Assembly: GCA_937974415.1 (NCBI GenBank)
Contig: CALJXB010000463.1
Coordinates: forward strand, 1 to 18,345
DNA from: an uncultured Kiloniellales bacterium
GTDB taxonomy: Bacteria > Pseudomonadota > Alphaproteobacteria > Kiloniellales > JAKSDN01
DNA length: 18,345 nt
Direction: 5' to 3'
The notes beneath the pieces were generated by a model, which worked only from the letters and a program-made list of their open reading frames with translations, had not been told where the DNA came from and ran no database searches. Made by a program: the position numbers and the translations under genes. Shown piece after piece: positions 1-6,590 of the stretch (within the stretch, counting starts at the first letter, position 1; each line of letters starts with the position of its first letter).

Positions 1-21
1 CTTGAGATCGCCCTTCGCCAT
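1..21 (-). CDS. 5' end of a minus-strand gene, cut by the window edge
   Basis: Reading the minus strand, an ATG at 21 opens a frame that runs off the window and gives only MAKGDLK. A purine-rich GGGAGG lies about five bases upstream, a good ribosome binding site. The fragment resembles the start of a family of very short basic alphaproteobacterial proteins of unknown role, but seven residues cannot establish that. The gene would be divergent from the septation-protein gene that follows. Confidence 0.4.
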
Positions 22-163
22 GACCGCCTCCCGGCACCCGCAGCTCCGCCGTCCCTCTGATAACCCTGGCGCGCGCGCCTGTCACGGGATCACGTGTCAC
101 CGCCCCAAGTCTTACGGCCCTCGCGTTGCCTCGCCGCGGCACGCGGGTTAGGGTCGAGGCGCC

Positions 164-769
164 ATGAGCGACGGAGCCAAAGAGACCAGGACCGAAGCCG
201 CCCGGGCCGAGCCGCCTTGGCTGCGGCCGCTCAGCGACTACGGGCCCATCGCGGTCTTCTTCATCGCCTATGTGCTATCCGACCTGCTGTGGGCGACCGG
301 GGCCTTGATGGCGGCCACGGCGGTGGCGCTGGGCCTCAGCCTGGCGATCGCCCGACGGGTGCCGCTGATGCCGCTGATCACCGCCGGGGTGGTCGCCGTC
401 TTCGGCGGGCTCACCCTGGCCCTCCAGGACGAGACTTTCATCAAGATGAAGCCGACCATCGTGCAGGTGCTGTTCGCGGCCATCCTGCTCGGCGGCCTGG
501 CCTTCGGGCGGCCGCTCCTGAAGCCGCTGATGGGGACGGCCTGGGCCATGGACGACCGAGGCTGGCACAAGCTCACGTTCCGCTTCGGCCTGTTCTTCCT
601 GGCCATGGCCGGCCTCAACGAGGCCGTCTGGCGGACCCAGAGCACCGACGTCTGGGTGAGCTTCAAAGTCTTCGGCATCCTCGGCCTGACCCTCGTCTTC
701 GCGCTTGCCCAGACGCCGCTCATGCGCCGCCATCACCTGGCCTCCGAGGAGACCGCGGGCGAAGATTGA
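164..769 (+). CDS. yciB: Inner membrane septation protein A family (YciB/IspZ)
   Basis: This 201-residue protein is a polytopic inner-membrane protein of the YciB/IspZ (septation protein A) family. After a charged N-terminus of about 20 residues, it shows about five hydrophobic segments, including one near residues 28-45 and further ones near 50-65, 70-86, 103-118 and 168-183. The family hallmark FIKMKPTI lies near residues 91-98, and LNEAVWR with the W(V)SFKVFG stretch follows later, as in known YciB proteins. Length is normal. YciB proteins interact with cell-elongation and division proteins and affect envelope integrity; the exact activity is not settled. The ATG at 164 has only a weak GGTCGAGG upstream. 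It stands just before an ftsZ-type gene on the same strand, but 259 bases separate the two and the second has its own apparent control region, so co-transcription is doubtful. Confidence 0.9.
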   Translation: MSDGAKETRTEAARAEPPWLRPLSDYGPIAVFFIAYVLSDLLWATGALMAATAVALGLSLAIARRVPLMPLITAGVVAVFGGLTLALQDETFIKMKPTIVQVLFAAILLGGLAFGRPLLKPLMGTAWAMDDRGWHKLTFRFGLFFLAMAGLNEAVWRTQSTDVWVSFKVFGILGLTLVFALAQTPLMRRHHLASEETAGED

Positions 770-781
770 GCCGCCCGGCTC
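768..781 (+). terminator. Short hairpin at the yciB stop codon
   Basis: GAGCC, a GCCC loop and GGCTC form a 5-bp stem starting inside the yciB stop codon. No T-run follows, so this is a weak terminator candidate only. Confidence 0.25.
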
Positions 782-879
782 GAATATCGCGACAGCTAAA
801 AAGCCCGAGCGCCTCTAGGCCCGAACAAGACCCGGCCCGCGATTTGATCTGCCCTGCAAAGTGCTGACAAGGCCTCGTC

Positions 880-894
880 TTAACCAATTCTTAA
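880..894 (+). promoter_or_regulatory. CtrA-type box TTAA-N7-TTAA upstream of the ftsZ-Sel1 gene
   Basis: The sequence TTAACCAATTCTTAA matches exactly the full CtrA recognition pattern TTAA-N7-TTAA, and its left half also resembles the TTAACCAT half-site. TTAA is rare in this GC-rich window. The box lies 134 bases before the GTG start at 1029, in an AT-rich patch (880-900) that also contains TAATAT, a possible -10 element. CtrA is the alphaproteobacterial cell-cycle response regulator and controls ftsZ in Caulobacter. Control of this gene by CtrA is an inference from the site alone. Two GANTC sites (945-949 and 978-982), the target of the CcrM methylase, also fall between box and start. Confidence 0.6.
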
Positions 895-982
895 TATAGG
901 TAAATGACGGGCAAAATCGTCTTGTCCGCATCTTTGTTGCGGGCGATTCCCATCCCCACTATGGTTTCGTGTTGTTCGAGTC

Positions 983-1001
983 GCGCCGGCCGTGCCGGCG
1001 C
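983..1001 (+). promoter_or_regulatory. Leader hairpin before the ftsZ-Sel1 start
   Basis: GCGCCGGC, a CGT loop and GCCGGCGC form a perfect 8-bp stem ending 27 bases before the GTG at 1029 and about 15 bases before its ribosome binding site. It could act on mRNA stability or translation. No T-run follows, so simple termination is unlikely. Confidence 0.4.
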
Positions 1002-1028
1002 CGGTTCGATACCGCAGGGAAGACAATC

Positions 1029-2936
1029 GTGGTCCTCAATCTCAAGGCGAGCGAGTCGACGGACGGCTACCTGCCGCGGATCGCCGTGCTGGGCATCGGC
1101 GGGGCCGGCGGCAACGCGGTCAGCAACATGATCGAGGCCGGCCTCGAAGGCGTCACCTTCATCGTCGCCAACACCGACGCCCAGGCGCTCGAGGCCTCGC
1201 CCTGCGAGAACCGCATCCAGCTCGGGCGCAACACCACCGGCGGCCTCGGCGCCGGCTCCCAGCCCGATGTCGGCCGCGAATCGGCGGAGGAAATACTCGA
1301 GGAGGTGCTCGACGCCCTGGAAGACTTCCACCTGGTCTTCATCGCCGCCGGCATGGGCGGGGGCACCGGCACCGGCGGCGCCCCGGTGATCGCCCGCGCC
1401 GCCCGCGAAGCGGGGCTGCTGACCGTCGGCGTTATGACCAAGCCCTTCGATTTCGAGGGCCCGCGGCGCATGCGGGTGGCGGAAGCGGGTCTGCAGGAGC
1501 TGCAGCGCCATCTGGATACCCTTTTGGTGATCCCCAACCAGAACCTGTTCCAGGTGGTCGACCGCAAGACCACCATTGGCGAGGCCTTCACACTGGCCGA
1601 CGGGGTCTTGCGCGACGGCGTGCGGGCGGTGACCGACCTCATCGTGCGCCCCGGACTGATCAATCTCGATTTTGCCGACGTGCGCATCGTGATCGAGGAC
1701 ATGGGCCGGGCGCTGATGGGCGTCGGCGAGGCCGAGGGCGAGCTCAGGGCCGTCGAGGCGGCCGGCGCCGCCATGGGCAATCCCTTGCTGGAGGGCGTGA
1801 CCCTCGATCAGGTCCGCGCCCTGCTCATCAACATCACCGGTGGCGACGACCTGACCCTGCACGAGGTCGAACAGGTGATCGGGCATATCGGCGAGCAGAT
1901 CGATCCCGCGGCCCAGCTGATCTTCGGCTCGACCCTGGACCCGGCCCTGGCCGGGCGCATCCGGGTCGCGGTGGTGGCGACCGCGGCCCACGCGAGCGCC
2001 TTGGAGTCGAGCCATTCGGCCCCCAAGGGGCCCAACCTCAGCCTGGTGTCCATTCGCGAGCAGACCGAACGGGCGCTCGCCGAACTTGCGCGCGACGCCG
2101 AGGAATCGGACCGCGAGGCGGAAGCCCCGTCCGGCGAGGCGGAGCAAGCGGCACCCGAAGCCGCCGGGACCGCCGGGGCGGCCGAGGCCGAGGATCGGGC
2201 GCCGGAGCTTCAACCGGAGCCCCAAAAGGAGGCACCGGCAGAGACGCTGGCGGAGCTGCCGCTGGCACCGCCCTCTGAAGACCTCGAGCCCGCGCAACCG
2301 GAGCCCCAAGCTGCGGGGGAGCCCCGCGGCGAGATGCCGGCCGAAGCCGGTGCCCCCGCGGCGACTCAAGACGATGCGGCGGCCGCCGACGCGGAAGCCG
2401 ATGCGGCCGAGGCGGACTCGGGCTTCATCGAGCGCCTGGTGACCAGCCTGACCACCCCCGTGGAGGACCAGTTCCAGAAGGCCGAGACCCTCTATCACAA
2501 GCCGCCGGCGGAGCGCGACCTGGAGGCCGCCTTCCGCGCCTACCTCAAGGCTGCCAAGCGCGGCCATCCGGGGGCCCAGAACCGCCTGGGCTGGATGTAC
2601 GAGCGCGGCGAGGGCGTCGAGCTCGATTACGGCCAGGCCGCGGAATGGCACCGCCGCGCCGCCGAGCAAGGCCACCTCAACGGCATGAACGACCTGGGCT
2701 ACCTCTATCGCCAGGGCCGCGGAGTGGAGCGGGACTTCGAGCAGGCGCTCTACTGGTTCCACCAGGCCGCCAAGCGCAACTACAGCTACGCCGAGTTCAA
2801 CATCGGACAGATGTACGAGAAGGGCCTCGGCGTCCAGCGGGATCTGGGCGAGGCCGTGAATTGGTACCGCAAAGCCGCGGCGCGCCACCACGAATGGGCG
2901 GAAAAACGCCTGGCCGACCTCGGCATCTCGCCGTAA
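1029..2936 (+). CDS. FtsZ-type tubulin-like GTPase with acidic linker and C-terminal Sel1 repeats
   Basis: The product (635 residues from this start) begins with a complete FtsZ GTPase core at about 14-320: GIGGAGGNAV (22-31), ANTDAQAL (67-74), GLGAGS (72 onward of the T3 region, near 92 in the longer frame), GMGGGTGTG (108-116), TKPFDFEG, PNQNLF, and the T7 loop NLDFAD (212-217) that completes the GTPase site. The tail differs from normal FtsZ. Residues about 321-465 are an acidic Ala/Pro/Glu-rich, probably disordered linker, and about 480-623 hold roughly four 36-residue Sel1/TPR-like repeats. I see no C-terminal FtsA/ZipA-binding peptide. GTG at 1029 is preferred because AGGGAAG lies upstream and MVLNL suits FtsZ; the frame stays open up to a GTG at 969. 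It is not beside ftsQ/ftsA, so it is probably a second FtsZ. Polymerisation is inferred from the intact core; the repeats suggest a protein-binding tail. Confidence 0.9.
   Translation: MVLNLKASESTDGYLPRIAVLGIGGAGGNAVSNMIEAGLEGVTFIVANTDAQALEASPCENRIQLGRNTTGGLGAGSQPDVGRESAEEILEEVLDALEDFHLVFIAAGMGGGTGTGGAPVIARAAREAGLLTVGVMTKPFDFEGPRRMRVAEAGLQELQRHLDTLLVIPNQNLFQVVDRKTTIGEAFTLADGVLRDGVRAVTDLIVRPGLINLDFADVRIVIEDMGRALMGVGEAEGELRAVEAAGAAMGNPLLEGVTLDQVRALLINITGGDDLTLHEVEQVIGHIGEQIDPAAQLIFGSTLDPALAGRIRVAVVATAAHASALESSHSAPKGPNLSLVSIREQTERALAELARDAEESDREAEAPSGEAEQAAPEAAGTAGAAEAEDRAPELQPEPQKEAPAETLAELPLAPPSEDLEPAQPEPQAAGEPRGEMPAEAGAPAATQDDAAAADAEADAAEADSGFIERLVTSLTTPVEDQFQKAETLYHKPPAERDLEAAFRAYLKAAKRGHPGAQNRLGWMYERGEGVELDYGQAAEWHRRAAEQGHLNGMNDLGYLYRQGRGVERDFEQALYWFHQAAKRNYSYAEFNIGQMYEKGLGVQRDLGEAVNWYRKAAARHHEWAEKRLADLGISP
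2466..2897 (+). repeat. Four Sel1-like protein repeats in the ftsZ-type gene
   Basis: Four consecutive 36-residue units start at 2466, 2574, 2682 and 2790. The last three are clear Sel1 units with the pattern LG-x-(M/L)Y-x-x-G-x-GV-x-x-D near the start and W(H/F/Y)-x-x-AA-x-x in the second helix. The first is degenerate. A short capping helix (AEKRLADLG) follows. Sel1 repeats form alpha-solenoids used in protein-protein contacts. Confidence 0.85.
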
Positions 2937-2955
2937 GGGCGCGGCGCGCCCTTAC
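2933..2955. terminator. Perfect hairpin between convergent genes
   Basis: GTAAGGGCGC, a GGC loop and GCGCCCTTAC form a perfect 10-bp stem that includes the stop codon of the ftsZ-type gene. It lies nine bases from the stop of the convergent CinA-like gene. It probably serves both strands, although neither side has a clear T-run. Confidence 0.6.
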
Positions 2956-2963
2956 CCTGAAGG

Positions 2964-3701
2964 TCAACTGCCCGCGCTAAGCTCCTCGACTAGGGCGGCC
3001 ACCGCGTCGCTGACCAGGGCGAGGCGCTCCGGTTCGGTCGCGCGCAGCACCAGGCGGGCGCCGTAGCGGCCCTCCTTGTGGAACGGATAGCTGCCGATCT
3101 CGACGTCCGGATTGGCCGCCTGGATCGCGCCCAAGCCGGCCGCCATGTGACCCTCGGCCAGGTAAGCCACGATGGTCTCGGACAAGACCCGCTGGCCGCC
3201 CGTGAGGCGGTGGCGCAGGCTCCCGAACATGGCCTGCATGACCGACGGGATGCCGGCCAGGACGAAGACGTTCTCCACCTGGAAGCCGGGCGCGCCGCTG
3301 ATCGGGTTCTCGACCAGCTGTGCGCCCTCCGGCGTGTGCGCCATGCGCAGGCGCGCCTGGTTCAGCTCGCCGGGCTCGTAGTAGCCGAGCAGGATCTCAT
3401 GGGCCTCCGGGTGAAGGGTCAGCGGCCGGCCGAAGGCCTTGGCGACCGATGCCGCGGTGATGTCGTCGTGGGTCGGCCCGATCCCGCCGGTGGTGAAGAC
3501 ATAGTCGAAGCGCCGGCGCAGCTCGTTCAGCGCTGCCACGATGGCGCCCTCGTCGTCGGCCACCACCCGGGCCTCGGCGAGCCGGATGCCGAGGCCCGTA
3601 AGCTCGGTGCCGAGAAAGGCCAGATTGGCGTCGCGGGTCTCGCCGGTCAGGATCTCGTTGCCGATGACCAGGAGTGCGGCGGTGACGCTGGATTGGCTCA
3701 A
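2964..3701 (-). CDS. CinA N-terminal / MoaB-like (molybdopterin-binding fold) protein
   Basis: This 245-residue protein belongs to the competence/damage-inducible protein A (CinA N-terminal, COG1058) family with the MoaB/Mog fold. Visible motifs are LLVIGNEILTG near residues 10-20, TTGGIGPTHDD near 70-80, and LAGIPSVM in the second half. The C-terminal nicotinamide-nucleotide amidase domain of full-length CinA is absent, as is common for stand-alone copies. The substrate cannot be told from sequence; family members handle nucleotides or pterins. A TTG at 3701 is preferred because a GGGGGG run lies eight bases upstream and gives MSQSSVTAALL, the usual family start; a GTG at 3740 would add 13 unconserved residues. 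It is 63 bases downstream of the lipoprotein gene on the same strand and may be co-transcribed with it. A TATAAT overlaps the start region. Confidence 0.85.
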   Translation of the reverse strand: MSQSSVTAALLVIGNEILTGETRDANLAFLGTELTGLGIRLAEARVVADDEGAIVAALNELRRRFDYVFTTGGIGPTHDDITAASVAKAFGRPLTLHPEAHEILLGYYEPGELNQARLRMAHTPEGAQLVENPISGAPGFQVENVFVLAGIPSVMQAMFGSLRHRLTGGQRVLSETIVAYLAEGHMAAGLGAIQAANPDVEIGSYPFHKEGRYGARLVLRATEPERLALVSDAVAALVEELSAGS

Positions 3702-3764
3702 ATTATACACCCCCCGAGGCCGAGTCCCGGCAATCCGCACCCGCCGGGCCCGGTCGATTCCCGG

Positions 3765-4283
3765 TCAATTCTTGATGTAGCCCTTCGACTGCATGCAGCT
3801 ATCGAAGAGGGCGCCGCGCCGTCGCCGCTCGCTGTAGTAGTCCACCCGCTGGGTCAGGGTAGGCTCGCCCCAGAGATTGTAGACGTCGCGGTCGGCGCTG
3901 CTGTCGTAGCGGTCCTCGTCGATCAGCGACTCGCGGGCCACCTGGGCCGAGGCGAAGCGGAAGCAGGCCTCGATATCCTCCTGCTGCGTGGTCAGAGGGA
4001 CTTCCGGGTGGGTCCAGCCGGAACCCTCAGGTATGGTGATGGCAGTGGGCTCCGCGGCCACCGAGGGATCGGGCTCGATCGTTTCGATGACGACTCCGCT
4101 GCTGCCGGCGGGGGCGCTTTCGGCGGCGGCCGTGCCGGCGGACTCCGGCACCGGCGCCGCGGCGCCTTCCGGCGGCGGCAGGGCTCCGGAGCTGGGCGCC
4201 GTGGGGCGGGTCGGCTCGGGAAAGCTGCACGCGGGTGCCGCCAGGAGAGCCAATGCCACAACCACCGTGATGAGGGCCTTCAT
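3765..4283 (-). CDS. Small hypothetical lipoprotein
   Basis: I do not recognise the family of this 172-residue protein. It starts with a basic residue and a hydrophobic stretch (ALITVVVALALLAAPAC), which looks like a lipoprotein signal with the acylated Cys near residue 19, although Pro at -2 is atypical. A low-complexity Ser/Pro/Ala/Glu-rich region of about 70 residues follows, a probable envelope spacer. The C-terminal part is charged and aromatic (RVDYYSERRRR) and ends DSCMQSKGYIKN; a C-M-x-x-KGY ending recurs in small proteobacterial lipoproteins. The ATG at 4283 is chosen over a GTG six bases earlier because AGAGG is better spaced to it. The gene is divergent from sfsA and precedes the CinA-like gene. 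The predicted location is membrane-anchored in the periplasm or outer membrane. Confidence 0.75.
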   Translation of the reverse strand: MKALITVVVALALLAAPACSFPEPTRPTAPSSGALPPPEGAAAPVPESAGTAAAESAPAGSSGVVIETIEPDPSVAAEPTAITIPEGSGWTHPEVPLTTQQEDIEACFRFASAQVARESLIDEDRYDSSADRDVYNLWGEPTLTQRVDYYSERRRRGALFDSCMQSKGYIKN

Positions 4284-4400
4284 CCGCACTGTCCTCTCGA
4301 TCCGGTCGCTCTACTCGACCGACGCGCCCCACCCCATAAATGGATCGCCGCGGGCCCGGCCACGGTTGAATCCAGTCTAGCCACAGGGTACCAAGATGTC

Positions 4401-5117
4401 ATGAAATTCGCGGACCCTCTTTTATCTGGTCGGCTGCTGCGCCGCTACAAGCGATTCCTCTCGGATATCGAGTTGCAGGACGGCGCAGAGGTGACGGCCC
4501 ACTGCCCCAATCCCGGCTCCATGATGGGGCTGGCCGAACCGGGCATGGCGGTGTGGCTGTCACCGAGCCGCAATCCGGCGCGCAAGCTGGCCTTCACCTG
4601 GGAGCTGGTCGACGCCGGCCCGTCGCTGGTCGGCATCAACACCGGCTGGGCCAACGCGGTGGTCGCCGAGGCCTGGCAGGACGGGCGCATTGCCGAGCTC
4701 GCCGGCTACCGGGATCTGCGGCGCGAGGTGCGCTACGGTAAGAACAGTCGCGTCGATCTGCTGCTCGAGGGGCCCGGCCGCGAGGCCTGCTACGTGGAGA
4801 TCAAGAGCGTGACGTTGCGGCGCGACGGCGAAGAGGCCGCCTCGCCAAGGGCCGAGTTCCCCGACGCCGTGACGGCGCGCGGCGCCAAGCACCTGGGCGA
4901 GCTCGCCCAGGTGGTGGAAGACGGCGGACGCGCGGTGATGTTCTACCTGGTGCAGCGGGGCGACTGCGGCCGCGTGGCTATTGCCTCGGATATCGATCCG
5001 GTCTATGCCCGCGCCTTCGCGGAGGCCAGGCAGCGCGGCGTGGAGGTTTTCTGCTATGATTGCAGCGTCGGCCCAGAGGCCATCGAACTGCGCCAGCCCC
5101 TGCCGCTCGATGACTGA
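4401..5117 (+). CDS. sfsA: SfsA family protein (sugar fermentation stimulation protein; probable DNA-binding/nuclease fold)
   Basis: This is a full-length 238-residue SfsA protein. Diagnostic motifs are HCPNPGSM (34-41), a TWELVDAGPSLVGINT-like stretch (66-81), RVDLLL (117-122), VEIKSVTL (132-139), FPDAVTARGAKHL (153-165) and VMFYLVQRGD (about 179-188). The D...ExK arrangement of the middle motifs resembles PD-(D/E)xK nucleases, and SfsA proteins carry an N-terminal OB-like domain. In E. coli SfsA was named for an effect on maltose metabolism and binds DNA; its true role is still unclear. The ATG at 4401 is used: upstream codons in this frame are antisense to the lipoprotein and CinA-like genes. 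The ribosome binding site is weak (AGGG at 4385). The map gene follows after 68 bases on the same strand, so the two may form an operon. Confidence 0.93.
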   Translation: MKFADPLLSGRLLRRYKRFLSDIELQDGAEVTAHCPNPGSMMGLAEPGMAVWLSPSRNPARKLAFTWELVDAGPSLVGINTGWANAVVAEAWQDGRIAELAGYRDLRREVRYGKNSRVDLLLEGPGREACYVEIKSVTLRRDGEEAASPRAEFPDAVTARGAKHLGELAQVVEDGGRAVMFYLVQRGDCGRVAIASDIDPVYARAFAEARQRGVEVFCYDCSVGPEAIELRQPLPLDD

Positions 5118-5185
5118 CGGCGGCCAGCGGCGACAGACGGCACGAAAGGACGGCTGACGGTGACTGAAGACGGCGGGATCAGAGG

Positions 5186-6028
5186 ATGACCACGGCGGGT
5201 ACGGGCTCAGGCGAAGCCGCGCGGCGCATGAACCACGAGGAGCGCCGGATCACCATCCATACGGAGGCCGATTTCGAAGCCATGCGCCGGGCCGGCCGCC
5301 TGGCCGCCGAAACCCTCGACTTTATCACCCCCTCGGTGACCCCGGGCGCCACGACGGAACACCTCGACCGCCTGTGCCACGACTACATCATCGGCCACGG
5401 TGCCATTCCCGCGCCGCTCAACTACCGCGGTTTCCCCAAGTCGATCTGCACCTCGGTCAACCACGTGGTCTGCCACGGCATCCCGAACGAGAAGAAGCGC
5501 CTGCAGGACGGCGACATCGTCAACATCGACGTCACCGTGATCCTCGACGGATGGCACGGCGATACCAGCCGCATGTTCTACCTCGGCGCGCCCAAGCTCA
5601 GGGCGAGACGGCTAATAGAGATCACCTTCGAGGCCATGTGGCGCGGCATCGAGGCGGTCCGCCCGGGCGCGACCCTGGGCGACGTAGGCCACGCCATCCA
5701 GTGCCACGCCGAGGCGCAGGGCTTCTCCGTGGTGCGCGATTTCTGCGGCCACGGGCTCGGCCGGGTGTTCCACGAGGCCCCCAGCGTGCTGCACTTCGGC
5801 GACCCGGGCGAGGGCGTGGTCCTGCGCGAGGGCATGTTCTTCACCGTCGAGCCGATGATCAACGCCGGGCGCTATCAGGTGAAGATCCTGGAGGACGGCT
5901 GGACCGCGGTGACCCGCGACCGCTCCCTGTCGGCCCAGTTCGAACACTCGATCGGCGTCACGGCCGACGGCTACGAGGTTTTCACTCTATCGCCCAAGGG
6001 CTGGCACAGCCCGCCCTACGAGGCCTGA
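5186..6028 (+). CDS. map: Type I methionine aminopeptidase
   Basis: The enzyme removes the initiator methionine from nascent proteins in the cytosol. All five metal ligands are present: D115, D126, H189, E222 and E253 (numbered from ATG 5186), along with the substrate-contact His in VVCHGIP (H97) and the FCGHGLG motif. The C-terminal end, with LSPKGWHSPPY, is typical of alphaproteobacterial copies. The start is uncertain. The ATG at 5186 has GAGG directly against it, too close for normal pairing, while an in-frame ATG at 5228 gives MNHEERRITIH, closer to the usual family N-terminus. The catalytic domain is unaffected. The 68-base spacer from sfsA suggests shared transcription. The gene converges on the dodecin-like gene with a hairpin between them. 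Confidence 0.95.
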   Translation: MTTAGTGSGEAARRMNHEERRITIHTEADFEAMRRAGRLAAETLDFITPSVTPGATTEHLDRLCHDYIIGHGAIPAPLNYRGFPKSICTSVNHVVCHGIPNEKKRLQDGDIVNIDVTVILDGWHGDTSRMFYLGAPKLRARRLIEITFEAMWRGIEAVRPGATLGDVGHAIQCHAEAQGFSVVRDFCGHGLGRVFHEAPSVLHFGDPGEGVVLREGMFFTVEPMINAGRYQVKILEDGWTAVTRDRSLSAQFEHSIGVTADGYEVFTLSPKGWHSPPYEA

Positions 6029-6051
6029 AACGCACTATTTTCCGCCCCACG

Positions 6052-6081
6052 CCTGTCCTCCGCCCAGCCGGCGGATACAGG
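6052..6081. terminator. Hairpin between convergent map and dodecin-like genes
   Basis: TCCGCC and GGCGGA form a 6-bp stem with a 5-base loop, extended by an outer CCTGT/ACAGG stem across a small internal loop. It lies 23 bases after the map stop and about 20 bases from the opposite stop, a fitting position for a bidirectional terminator. Neither side has a marked T-run. Confidence 0.5.
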
Positions 6082-6101
6082 AGCGACGGACGTCGGGCCC
6101 A

Positions 6102-6308
6102 CTACTCGAACTTGAACGACACCTTCACCTTGGCCCGGTAGGTGTCGACCTTTCCGTCCTTGATCTGCATGTCGAGCTCGGAGACTTCGGCGATGCGCAG
6201 ATCCCGTAAACTTGCGCCCGCCCGCTCGACCGCGGCTTTTGCGGCCTTCTCCCAAGACTCCTCGCTGGTGCCGACCAGTTCGATGACCTTGTAGACGCTT
6301 TCCGCCAT
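6102..6308 (-). CDS. Dodecin-like small protein without the usual flavin-stacking tryptophan
   Basis: This 68-residue protein matches the dodecin family in length and pattern: VYKVIELVGTSEESWE at the N-terminus, one amphipathic helix (about 17-33), then beta strands ending YRAKVKVSFKFE. Dodecins assemble into hollow dodecamers; classic ones store riboflavin or FMN between stacked tryptophans of paired subunits. That Trp, found in the family's (L)(D/V)W-x-EV motif, aligns by eye with Ile39 (LRIAEV) here, and the halophilic flavin-contacting Gln aligns with Leu45. Flavin binding is therefore doubtful; some dodecins are thought to bind other ligands such as calcium. The only Trp is W19 in the helix. 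A strong GAGGAGAAAGAGG precedes the ATG at 6308. The open frame continues further upstream, but those residues are not dodecin-like. Confidence 0.85.
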   Translation of the reverse strand: MAESVYKVIELVGTSEESWEKAAKAAVERAGASLRDLRIAEVSELDMQIKDGKVDTYRAKVKVSFKFE

Positions 6309-6590
6309 GTCCTCTTTCTCCTCTCCCCCGGCACCCGCAAAAGCACGGACGCGCGCTCGCACCATAGCACGATCCCGAGCCATGCCAGCGCCCTTCCCTG
6401 AGGCCGGCCGAAACCAGCCGAGAGGGCGCGCCAAGGGAATTTGCGGCAAGGGATTTTGCGATCACCCCCCGACGGGGTATTTTGCAAGGGACCGGCGGCG
6501 GTGGCCCGTCCGGACCTCCGCAGGGCGGCCGCGCCGGGGTCGAGTGTCGACCCGACAGGGCGACATCGGGAGGGGGAAGGACCGACCGCG

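Noticed and set aside
904..1131. Possible leader peptide starting at ATG 904
   Set aside because: It overlaps the FtsZ start out of frame, is Arg/Ser-rich in the manner of shadow frames, and has no ribosome binding site of note.
891..2891. A 666-codon open frame on the minus strand opposite the ftsZ-type gene
   Set aside because: Its composition is the mirror of a GC-rich coding strand; no family motif is visible, while the plus strand has complete FtsZ and Sel1 motifs.
3078..4400. Long open plus-strand extension in front of sfsA
   Set aside because: It is antisense to the CinA-like and lipoprotein genes, has no recognisable domain, and SfsA has its normal start at 4401.
5118..5185. Repeated GACGG words between sfsA and map
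   Set aside because: About five copies at irregular spacing; too short and uneven to call a repeat element.
6462..6487. ACCCC/GGGGT hairpin followed by TATTTT upstream of radC
   Set aside because: Only a 5-bp stem, with no gene ending nearby on that strand; chance is likely.
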